Part shown: in pieces, positions 45,730 through 52,556 of the stretch
How the letters are laid out: each line of letters opens with the position of its first letter
Position numbering within the stretch: position 1 is the first letter of the stretch
Origin: Paludisphaera borealis
Lineage (GTDB): Bacteria; Planctomycetota; Planctomycetia; Isosphaerales; Isosphaeraceae
Assembly: GCF_001956985.1 (NCBI RefSeq)
Contig: NZ_CP019082.1
Location: 4,526,001 to 4,590,000 of the forward strand
DNA length: 64,000 bases
Direction of reading: 5' to 3'
The notes under the pieces: model-generated
What the model saw: only the letters and a program-made list of their open reading frames with translations
Database searches by the model: none
What the model was told of the DNA's origin: nothing
Program-made: the position numbers and the translations under genes

Positions 45730-45748
45730 CCGGCCTCACAGAGGCCGG
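45730..45748. repeat. Short perfect palindrome CCGGCCTC-ACA-GAGGCCGG
   Basis: CCGGCCTC (45730-45737) pairs exactly with GAGGCCGG (45741-45748) across ACA, 31 bases before nadE ATG 45779 and between it and the divergent M1 gene. It matches a hairpin type seen repeatedly in planctomycete intergenic DNA (general knowledge). On the nadE transcript it would fall in the leader if the promoter is upstream. Confidence 0.65.
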
Positions 45749-45778
45749 CTACAATTCAAGCATGAGGCGGTTGCTTTC

Positions 45779-47779
45779 ATGAATCCTTTCGGTTTTGTAC
45801 GAATCGCCTGCGCCTCGATCCGGACCGCGGTGGCGAACCCCGAGGCCAACGCGCGTGAGATCGTCGGCGTGCTCGAACAGACGGCCGACTGCGACGTCGT
45901 CCTCTTTCCCGAGCTGTGCCTCGCCGGCTACACGTGCGCCGATCTGTTCGGCCAGCCGACGCTGACCGACGCCGCCCTGCGCGGTCTGGTGCACGTCGCG
46001 AGGGCGACCGAGGGGAGCCACCGGCTGGTGGTCGTCGGCCTGCCGCTGGAGGTCGGGCCGTACCTGTACAACGCCGCGGCGGTCGTCTCCAACGGCCGGG
46101 TGCTGGGCGTCGTCCCCAAGCAGCATTTGCCGAATTACAAGGAGTTTTACGAGCGCCGATGGTTCCGCGCGGCGACCGGCGACGAGCCCGCCGAAATCGA
46201 GCTGCTGGGTGGTCGCACGCCATTCGGGATCGACCTGCTGTTCGAGGCCGGCTCGGGCGTGACGGTCGGCGTCGAGATCTGCGAGGACCTCTGGCTGCCG
46301 ATCCCGCCGAGTTCGTTCCAGGCGCTGGCGGGGGCGTCGATCCTCCTGAACCTGTCGGCCAGCAACGAATTGATCGGCAAGAGCGGTTACCGGACCGACC
46401 TGGTGGTGGGGCAGTCGGGCCGTTGCGTCGCGGCCTACGCTTACGCGGGGAGTGGGCCGACGGAGTCGACGACCGACCTGGTCTTCGGCGGCCACTGTCT
46501 GATCGCCGAGAACGGCCGGCTGCTCGCGGAGTCGCCGCGCGTGGGGGACGGCCGTCCCCCACGCCGCGACTCGTACTGGATCGTTCAGGACGTCGACGTC
46601 GCCAAGCTCCAGACCGATCGCCGCACCACGACCTCGTTCGAGCCGCCGCCGGGCCTCGCCCTTCGCTCGTTCCGGCGGATTCCGTTCCACCTCCCCGCGA
46701 CGACGTTCGACCTCAAGCGGTTCGTCCCCGCCGCGCCGTTCGTGCCGGCGGAAGGACCTGAGCTGAACCGCCGCTGCTCCGAGATCTTCGAAATCCAGTG
46801 TGCCGGCCTGGCCAAGCGGATCGAGCAGCTTCCGGCCGGCTCGACGCTGAACCTGGGGGTCTCCGGCGGCCTCGACTCGACCCTCGCGTTGCTGGTCGCG
46901 GTCAAGACGCTCGACTTGCTGGGCATCGAGCGGTCGAAGCTGCGCGGGCTGACGATGCCCGGGTTCGGGACGACCAGCCGGACTCGCACGAATGCGATCG
47001 ACCTGATGCAGCACCTGAACGTCGAGGCCGAGACGATCGACGTCTCCGAGCTGGCGCTGCGGTCGTTCCAGGAACTCAACCACGCGCCGTTCGGGATCGA
47101 CTGTCGGTCGATGGACCTGGAGGCGTTTCGCAAGGCGCTCCACGACGTGCCGCCCGAGAAGCGGCACGACCTGGTGTTCGAGAACGTTCAGGCGCGGCTG
47201 CGGACGTTCCTCTTGATGTCGCGCGGGTTCGTGGTCGGCACCGGCGACCTCTCCGAATCGGCCCTCGGCTGGTCGACGTACAACGCCGATCACATGAGCA
47301 TGTACAACCCGAATTGCTCGATCCCGAAAACGCTCGTGCGGTTCCTGGTCCGCCACGTGGCGATGACGGAGTTCCCGGCCGGGCCGGTGCGCGACACCTT
47401 GATCTCGATCGCCGACACGACGATCTCGCCCGAGCTGCTGCCGGCCTCGGCGAAGGGCGAGATCACGCAGTCGACCGAGGACGCGCTCGGCCCCTATGAG
47501 TTGCACGACTTCATCCTCTACCACGCCGTGCGGTGCGCGTATCCGCCCGAGAAGATCCTTTTCATCAGCAAGTTTGCCGCGTTCTCGAAGCCATACACGT
47601 CGGACCAGATCGAGAAGACGATGAAGACGTTCTACCGCCGCTTCTTCCAGCAGCAATACAAACGCTCATGCGTCCCCGACGGCCCCAAGGTCGGCTCCGT
47701 CAGCCTCTCCCCCCGCGGCGACTGGCGCATGCCCTCCGACGCCGATTCGTTCGAATGGCTGCGGTGGGCGGAGGGGTGA
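45779..47779 (+). CDS. nadE: Glutamine-hydrolysing NAD(+) synthetase
   Basis: 666 residues. It makes NAD from nicotinic acid adenine dinucleotide with ATP, taking ammonia from glutamine. The N-terminal half is a nitrilase-fold glutaminase: VLFPELCLAGYTCADLF (Glu), LPNYKEFYERRWF (Lys) and GVEICEDLWLPIPP with the nucleophile Cys near residue 168. The C-terminal half is the synthetase: LNLGVSGGLDSTLALLV near 358 (ATP loop), GTTSRTRTNAIDL, GTGDLSESALGWSTYNADHM and YNPNCSIPKTLVR. Length and order match the bacterial two-domain NadE. The last 40 codons are present a second time at 48942-49064. The small protein at 47825 follows on the same strand. Confidence 0.95.
   Translation: MNPFGFVRIACASIRTAVANPEANAREIVGVLEQTADCDVVLFPELCLAGYTCADLFGQPTLTDAALRGLVHVARATEGSHRLVVVGLPLEVGPYLYNAAAVVSNGRVLGVVPKQHLPNYKEFYERRWFRAATGDEPAEIELLGGRTPFGIDLLFEAGSGVTVGVEICEDLWLPIPPSSFQALAGASILLNLSASNELIGKSGYRTDLVVGQSGRCVAAYAYAGSGPTESTTDLVFGGHCLIAENGRLLAESPRVGDGRPPRRDSYWIVQDVDVAKLQTDRRTTTSFEPPPGLALRSFRRIPFHLPATTFDLKRFVPAAPFVPAEGPELNRRCSEIFEIQCAGLAKRIEQLPAGSTLNLGVSGGLDSTLALLVAVKTLDLLGIERSKLRGLTMPGFGTTSRTRTNAIDLMQHLNVEAETIDVSELALRSFQELNHAPFGIDCRSMDLEAFRKALHDVPPEKRHDLVFENVQARLRTFLLMSRGFVVGTGDLSESALGWSTYNADHMSMYNPNCSIPKTLVRFLVRHVAMTEFPAGPVRDTLISIADTTISPELLPASAKGEITQSTEDALGPYELHDFILYHAVRCAYPPEKILFISKFAAFSKPYTSDQIEKTMKTFYRRFFQQQYKRSCVPDGPKVGSVSLSPRGDWRMPSDADSFEWLRWAEG
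47657..47771 (+). repeat. Direct repeat, copy 1 (inside the nadE 3' end)
   Basis: 115 bases, matching 48942-49056 with only two mismatches, both silent third-position changes (Ser TCA/TCG and Arg CGC/CGA). It encodes [20 protein letters not shown] and onward to the nadE stop. The two copies are 1285 bases apart. Confidence 0.95.
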
Positions 47780-47824
47780 GGATCGGATAATGTGCTCGCA
47801 TCAGCGGGTTACGTCGAGGCCGAC

Positions 47825-48073
47825 ATGGATCTTCCCACGCGACCCGAAGTCGCAACCGTACTGCGAAGGTTGAATAATGGCGAACAAACGCGACAGTCCG
47901 CGTCGGCGTGGGCCTGCGGCTGGTTGGTCGGCGACTCTCGCATCAGCGATCTCGTAGTATGGGAGGCTCTGGAACTGCTCGGAGCGGCCGACTTGGTCAA
48001 TACAGACAGGCCATTCCTGTACGATGTCGAAGACTTCCAGGACTGCCTGAGCACTCTTTCAACGCCGGTTTGA
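47825..48073 (+). CDS. Small hypothetical protein of a family with WALELLGAADL-type motif
   Basis: 82 residues: a helical protein with EVATVLRRLNNGEQTRQSAS, WACGWLVGDSR, ISDLVVWEALELLGAADLVN and DRPFLYDVEDFQDCL. Similar small proteins of about 85 residues with a W-A-x-x-W, VVWEALELL and DRPYLY pattern exist in actinobacteria and planctomycetes as conserved hypotheticals. ATG 47825 is favoured over the upstream TTG. It lies between nadE and endonuclease V, within the segment flanked by the nadE 3' repeats. Acidic overall; no enzymatic motif. Confidence 0.7.
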   Translation: MDLPTRPEVATVLRRLNNGEQTRQSASAWACGWLVGDSRISDLVVWEALELLGAADLVNTDRPFLYDVEDFQDCLSTLSTPV

Positions 48074-48110
48074 AGGCAAAATGCGAGTCGAAGCGCCGGG
48101 ACCCTCATCC

Positions 48111-48147
48111 GGCCGTCCCGGCCACGTTCTCCCGGAGGGAGAAGGGG
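48111..48147 (+). repeat. Dispersed repeat, single arm (copy C)
   Basis: One arm of the family seen at 1734-1855 and 23263-23380: ACCCTCATCCGGCCGTCCCG, then GCCACGTTCTCCCGGAGGGA and GAAGGGG. The partner arm is missing, so it is a partial copy. It lies between the small hypothetical gene and the convergent endonuclease V gene. Confidence 0.7.
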
Positions 48148-48186
48148 AAAATTTCGACGATCCGTCCTGCGCCCCATGCCTCGTTT

Positions 48187-48885
48187 TCAAAGCGGCAGCG
48201 TCCGGTCTTCATCGGCGGCGCGGCGGATGGCGTTGACGTACTCGTGGGCGAGGCGGGCCGGGACGGGGAGCCGGTACTTGAGGGACGTCGCCAACGTCAC
48301 GGCGACGGCGCTCTCCAGGTCGCAGCGGTGGCCGGGGGAAACGTAGACGGGGCTGACGCGTGAGCGGGTCCGGACGACCGAGCCGACGACCTCGCCCCGG
48401 TGGACCAGCGGGCTGCGGTCTCCTCGGTCGGGGCCAGGCTCGTCGTACTTGCCGCAGAGGAGCGACTTGGCGCAGCCGATCGTGGGCAGCTCGAGCCAGA
48501 GCCCAAGATGGCAGGCCAGGCCGAGCCGGCGCGGGTGCGCGGTCCCCTGGCCGTCGCAGAGGACGACGTCGGGGCGAGCCTGCAACTTCCGGAAGGCTTC
48601 CAGCACGACGGGCGCCTCGCGGAACGAGAGCAGGCCCGGGATATACGGGAACGTCGCCTTGCCGACCACCCCGACCCGCTCGACCAGCTCGAACGTCCCC
48701 GCCCGCACGACGATTACGGCCGCGTAGAGCCAATCGCTGTACTTGTTGTACGACACGTCGGCCGCCGCAATCGTCTCCCACGGCCCGAGCGGGGGCGAGA
48801 CGTCGACGTTCGCCGCCAGCGACTTCTGAATCGCCCTCGCCTCGGCGGGGTCCACGTCCCAGGAGTGGAGGGGCGCGAATTCCAT
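48187..48885 (-). CDS. nfi: Endonuclease V
   Basis: 232 residues. DNA repair enzyme that nicks near deoxyinosine and other deaminated bases. The active-site acids sit in [20 protein letters not shown] (Asp), [18 protein letters not shown] (Glu) and [20 protein letters not shown] (Asp). [19 protein letters not shown] and the C-terminal [13 protein letters not shown] are also family blocks. Length is close to the E. coli protein (223). The start is ATG 48885; an earlier in-frame ATG at 48921 is less likely. It sits on the minus strand inside the segment flanked by the two nadE 3'-end copies. Confidence 0.93.
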   Translation of the reverse strand: MEFAPLHSWDVDPAEARAIQKSLAANVDVSPPLGPWETIAAADVSYNKYSDWLYAAVIVVRAGTFELVERVGVVGKATFPYIPGLLSFREAPVVLEAFRKLQARPDVVLCDGQGTAHPRRLGLACHLGLWLELPTIGCAKSLLCGKYDEPGPDRGDRSPLVHRGEVVGSVVRTRSRVSPVYVSPGHRCDLESAVAVTLATSLKYRLPVPARLAHEYVNAIRRAADEDRTLPL

Positions 48886-48941
48886 CACGATGCCCTGGAG
48901 CGGTGGCCGATGCCCATCCAACGAAGATCTACGCCAGCCAG

Positions 48942-49064
48942 TACAAACGCTCGTGCGTCCCCGACGGCCCCAAGGTCGGCTCCGTCAGCCTCTCCCCCCG
49001 AGGCGACTGGCGCATGCCCTCCGACGCCGATTCGTTCGAATGGCTGCGGTGGGCGGGAATTTGA
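48942..49064 (+). pseudogene. Second copy of the nadE 3' end
   Basis: 115 bases (48942-49056) match nadE 47657-47771 with two mismatches, both silent. The frame is still open: it reads [20 protein letters not shown] to WLRWAGI and ends at TGA 49062-49064. Upstream of the repeat the sequence (KIYASQ) differs from nadE and no start codon or nadE body is present, so it is a 3' fragment, not a gene. Displaced gene ends of this kind form when an element integrates into the 3' end of a gene and restores it. The AT-richer island begins directly after. Confidence 0.9.
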
Positions 49065-49160
49065 TCTCGATTGCCGCGGCCCTTCGACGGGCCGTTTGCA
49101 AAGCTTTGAGTTAATTAAACTGACTCAGCAATGCGGAGTGCGGATGGTCCCCTGAACACA

Positions 49161-49190
49161 TTGATCACCACTACGGCAATCTGTTATAAC
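49161..49190 (+). promoter_or_regulatory. Candidate sigma-70 promoter in the AT-rich island
   Basis: TTGATC (49161-49166, 4 of 6) and TATAAC (49185-49190, 5 of 6) are separated by 18 bases. It points to ATG 49274, about 80 bases downstream. Confidence 0.5.
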
Positions 49191-49273
49191 CCAGAATGAA
49201 AAAATATGGTGCGATTATTTGTTCGGGGAAGAGCTGACGCTAGCTATTGGTATGCCTATTTTGGGAGTCAAGC

Positions 49274-50362
49274 ATGAATTCTGCAAGCATTAGGGGCGCG
49301 ATACAGTTTGAATTTATCATCAATAATGCAAGCTCTTGGCCCCCTGCAGAAACGTCGCTGGTGTCTCGAAATCAAGTTGGTGAAGGCATAATACTGCTTT
49401 CCGCTCACAGCGATGGCCATTTCAGCGTTGGGATTGAGACGACAACGGGCGAGTCCATTGGAAGTGCGGATTTCGGACGTGTCTTGCTGAGGGGGACGGG
49501 AAAGTGCGTCCTCTTCTATACTTGGGATTTGAATGACATACATCTCTACGCGGGCGGTATTGCTCTTCAGCCTTATGAACCTGATGTCGCGCCACGGGAA
49601 ATTGAGCTAATACCCCTGGCAAACGGTCCAAGTTCGCTCGTGCATCCAGGTGCCTCACAAGCATGCCAAACGTGGATAACGAATCGCGCCGCGAAGTTCG
49701 GGCCGATCAAGCCACGAGATGGCAGGAGAATGAAGAGTGTCGATGAGCAAGCGAAAGATTTGCGCACATCTATAGCTAACTTGAGAATCATCACAGCCTC
49801 GATCAGCAACAACCAAGGTTTGTCATCGCTTGTCGGTTACCTTGCTACCGAGTTGAGAGCATTAACTCATTGGGAGAATGACGCAAGAAAGGATGGGGGT
49901 TACAATCCATTGCTCCTCAGGATGGCGAGTAAGCGTAGTCTGCCACTACCTGTTTATGGCTGGAGAGATCTCATTGCTAAAAAAGTACCGATTGCCAGGC
50001 AGCCCGACTTCTTTATTCATAATAGTGGTGCTACGCTCAACCAGATTTCGCCTGGTCAGCACCTAATGGATCTTCAAGAGTGGTTAAAAGAAGATATCGT
50101 CGTAGTTCGCCTCCCTCAGAATCCGCCCGCCACGGTTGAAAGACGCCTTTCCACAAAGACATTGATTTCCGAAGCTTCCAACTCGCTGGGGGTTTCCCAC
50201 TATGACGAGGACGTATCGCACGCGCTCAGCATGATGAGAGAAATGGTGTTTCATAACATGGATCTACTTGCCATGTATCTATGCTGTGCCGCGATGCTCG
50301 TTGCGGATCTAGGAGAGTGGGTTCTCAACGACCTTGCGAGACACAGTATTATCGCGCTTTAG
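49274..50362 (+). CDS. Unrecognised protein, possibly concanavalin-like N domain plus helical C domain
   Basis: 362 residues with no family I can name firmly. Residues about 1-110 alternate short beta-type strands (IQFEFIINNASSWPPAETS, IILLSAHSDGHFSVGIETT, GKCVLFYTWDLNDIHLYAGG), the pattern of a LamG/concanavalin-like sandwich. Residues about 150-225 are helical. The C-terminal part has RLSTKTLISEASNSLGVSHY followed by DEDVSHALSMM, similar to a motif (I-x-x-x-A-N-x-x-G-x-x-H-x-D) found in some bacterial hypotheticals, then a hydrophobic stretch (MDLLAMYLCCAAMLVADL). GGGAG 6 bases upstream supports ATG 49274. The gene is much richer in A and T than its neighbours and uses A/T-ending codons freely, a sign of recent transfer. 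Defence or stress functions are possible but unproven. Confidence 0.8.
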   Translation: MNSASIRGAIQFEFIINNASSWPPAETSLVSRNQVGEGIILLSAHSDGHFSVGIETTTGESIGSADFGRVLLRGTGKCVLFYTWDLNDIHLYAGGIALQPYEPDVAPREIELIPLANGPSSLVHPGASQACQTWITNRAAKFGPIKPRDGRRMKSVDEQAKDLRTSIANLRIITASISNNQGLSSLVGYLATELRALTHWENDARKDGGYNPLLLRMASKRSLPLPVYGWRDLIAKKVPIARQPDFFIHNSGATLNQISPGQHLMDLQEWLKEDIVVVRLPQNPPATVERRLSTKTLISEASNSLGVSHYDEDVSHALSMMREMVFHNMDLLAMYLCCAAMLVADLGEWVLNDLARHSIIAL

Positions 50363-50372
50363 CGCAGTGGTG

Positions 50373-50570
50373 CTATGTTCGCATTAAACAAGATGACATG
50401 TACTTCTCGGCTATAGCAAGGGCTTCGAATGGCTCGAAGAATTCGTATCGGTCCCTCCCTAAAACCAAAGCCTTCGCGTCGTCGTCTCCATCTCCAGAGA
50501 CGTACCAATCGGAATGCCCGTGATGCCGCCTCTGGTTAAGCACTTGTACGGCCATCCCCAGCGTCATCAT
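50373..50570 (-). CDS. Small hypothetical protein with FFEPFEALAIAE motif
   Basis: 65 residues: MMTLGMAVQVLNQRRHHGHS, DWYVSGDGDDDAKALVLGRD and RYEFFEPFEALAIAEKY. Small proteins with this layout (an N-terminal helix with LNxRRHxG, an acidic strand, then a PFEAxAIAE helix) are common conserved hypotheticals in planctomycetes. GGGAGG lies about 8 bases before ATG 50570, a strong ribosome-binding site. It converges on the unrecognised gene at 49274, with 10 bases between the stops. No role is known. Confidence 0.65.
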   Translation of the reverse strand: MMTLGMAVQVLNQRRHHGHSDWYVSGDGDDDAKALVLGRDRYEFFEPFEALAIAEKYMSSCLMRT

Positions 50571-51054
50571 GGTAAGGCCCTCCCAGAAAGTATGCAGTTT
50601 TAAACTCGCCCGCTCCTCCTACTTTGACTCGCTCAGCTGCGTTTTGGCTTTCACAAACGCAAGTGGCTTCTGTCCTTTGGAGGTCGACTGTTCTTCTTCG
50701 GCACCACGCACGACCGTATTTTCTTGGTTTGTAGGCAGAGAAGTTCCGCACCACGTCCCCATCGGTCGCGCATCGTGGAAAACGCCCCGCTCGAGTGGGC
50801 CTAGGCCTTATCGAAACTGTCGATAGTCAAAGCAACGGCTAGCTTATTATGACATGGGTTGTGCGGTCTGAGACTACAGACTCGTTTGTGCGATGGTTTT
50901 GTAAAAATTTCAGCCTTGTGGGATGGGCGCTGCCCATCTCAATCGAGCCTTGGCGTAAGACGGTACGCAATACCCAACCCGCAAGAAATGGAGCTTGGTT
51001 GCCACGTCGGAATCGTTATGCCGTAACGATTTGGGACGTTTGGCATCTGCGGAA
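50571..51054. other. AT-richer non-coding right part of the island
   Basis: About 480 bases with lower GC than neighbours and no supported gene. The frames open here are short and lack ribosome-binding sites. The stretch should hold the promoter of the leftward small gene. The return to high GC comes at about 51050, at the end of the DUF1501 gene, which may mark the right edge of the island. Confidence 0.5.
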
Positions 51055-52551
51055 CTACGCCAGCAACTCCTTCCGGATCTTGGCGTCGTCCTCGACGCCG
51101 ATGAGGCGTTGGGGGAGGCCCTGGTAGAGGAACCGGTAGTTGAAGGGGTCGAGGCCGAGGAGGTGGAGGATGGTGGCCTGGAGGTCGTGGACGGTGACCG
51201 GGTTCTCGGCGATGCTGTAGCCGAGGTCGTCGGTCGAACCCAGGGAGACGCCGGGCTTGATGCCGCCACCGGCCGCCCACAGGGTGAAGCAGTGCGGGTG
51301 GTGGTCGCGTCCCAAAAACGTCGAGCCGCCGCGCGCCTCGTTCATGGAAGTCCGGCCGAACTCGCCCCCCCAGACGACGATCGTGTCGTCGAGCAGACCG
51401 CGCCGTTTGAGGTCGGTTAAGAGGGCCGCGACGGGGCGGTCGACGTCCTTGCACTTCTTGGGGAGTTGGTTGACGATGTCGTCGCCGGGGCCAGTGCCGT
51501 GGCAATCCCATCCCCAGTCGAAGAGCTGAACGAACCGCACCCCGCGCTCGACCAGGCGGCGGGCGAGCAGGCAGTTGTTGGCGAACGACGACGTCCCCGG
51601 CTCGGCGCCGTACATCTCATGGATGCTCGCGGGCTCCTGGCGGATGTCCATGACGTCGGGGACCGACATCTGCATCCGAAACGCCAGCTCGTACTGGCTG
51701 ATTCGGGTCAGCGTCTCGGGGTCGCCGAACTCTTGCAGCTCGTGCTCGTTGAGCTGGCGGAGGGCGTCGAGGGTACGGCGGCGGTCGTTGCGGTCCATCC
51801 CCTTGGGGTTGCCGACGTACAGCACCGGGTCGCCCACGGTCCGACATTGCACCCCCTGAAACACGCTGGGCAAAAACCCGGTGCTCCAGAGCGCCTTGCC
51901 GCCGGTCGGGTCGGTGCCGCCGCTGATCATCACGACGAAGCCGGGGAGGTCCTGGTTCTCGGACCCGAGCCCGTACGTGATCCACGAGCCCATCGCCGCG
52001 CCGCCGTTGCGGGGCGAACCCGTGAACATGAAAAGCTCGGCCGGCGCGTGGTTGAACTCGCTCGTGACCATCGACCGGATCACCGCCGCGTCGTCGATCA
52101 CCCCCGCCGTGTGGGGGAGCAGCTCGCTCATCCACTGCCCGCTCTGGCCGCGCTGGGCGAACTTGTAGGGCGTCCCCAGCATCTTGGGGTGCCCCTTGAT
52201 GAACGCGAACCGCTGCTTCTTGAGCAGCTCGTCGGGGCAGGGCTGCATGTGGTACTTGTTCAAGAGCGGCTTGTAGTCGAACAGCTCTTGCTGGGGAGGC
52301 CCCCCCGACATGTGAAGATAGATGACGCGCTTGGCTTTGGCCGGCAGCTTCGGCGGCTTGGGCGCGAGCGGGTTCGCGGCGGCGGCCGCCCCGACGGCGT
52401 CGCCGGCCCGGCCGTCGCGGCCCATGAGGGCCGCCAGGGCGATCGCCCCGAGCCCGGTCTGCGACCGCTTGAGGAACTGGCGGCGAGTCGAGAGCCGGGC
52501 GTGCTCGAGGTGCAGCTCTTGGTCGAGATTGAGTCGGACGTCGAAGCTCAT
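51055..52551 (-). CDS. Tat-exported DUF1501 protein
   Basis: 498 residues. A polar head (MSFDVRLNLDQELHLEHARL) precedes the twin-arginine leader STRRQFLKRSQTGLGAIALA. The DUF1501 body shows [69 protein letters not shown] and [19 protein letters not shown], and HHPHCFTLWAAGGGIKPG near the end. The start is only 5 bases past the stop of the DUF1549/DUF1553 gene, which implies translational coupling. It follows the same design as the DUF1501 protein at 34661. Confidence 0.93.
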   Translation of the reverse strand: MSFDVRLNLDQELHLEHARLSTRRQFLKRSQTGLGAIALAALMGRDGRAGDAVGAAAAANPLAPKPPKLPAKAKRVIYLHMSGGPPQQELFDYKPLLNKYHMQPCPDELLKKQRFAFIKGHPKMLGTPYKFAQRGQSGQWMSELLPHTAGVIDDAAVIRSMVTSEFNHAPAELFMFTGSPRNGGAAMGSWITYGLGSENQDLPGFVVMISGGTDPTGGKALWSTGFLPSVFQGVQCRTVGDPVLYVGNPKGMDRNDRRRTLDALRQLNEHELQEFGDPETLTRISQYELAFRMQMSVPDVMDIRQEPASIHEMYGAEPGTSSFANNCLLARRLVERGVRFVQLFDWGWDCHGTGPGDDIVNQLPKKCKDVDRPVAALLTDLKRRGLLDDTIVVWGGEFGRTSMNEARGGSTFLGRDHHPHCFTLWAAGGGIKPGVSLGSTDDLGYSIAENPVTVHDLQATILHLLGLDPFNYRFLYQGLPQRLIGVEDDAKIRKELLA

Positions 52552-52556
52552 GGCGT

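Noticed and set aside
50910-51269. Short minus-strand frame ending near the DUF1501 stop
   Set aside because: S/T/R-rich shadow overlapping the end of the DUF1501 gene in another frame; no ribosome-binding site.
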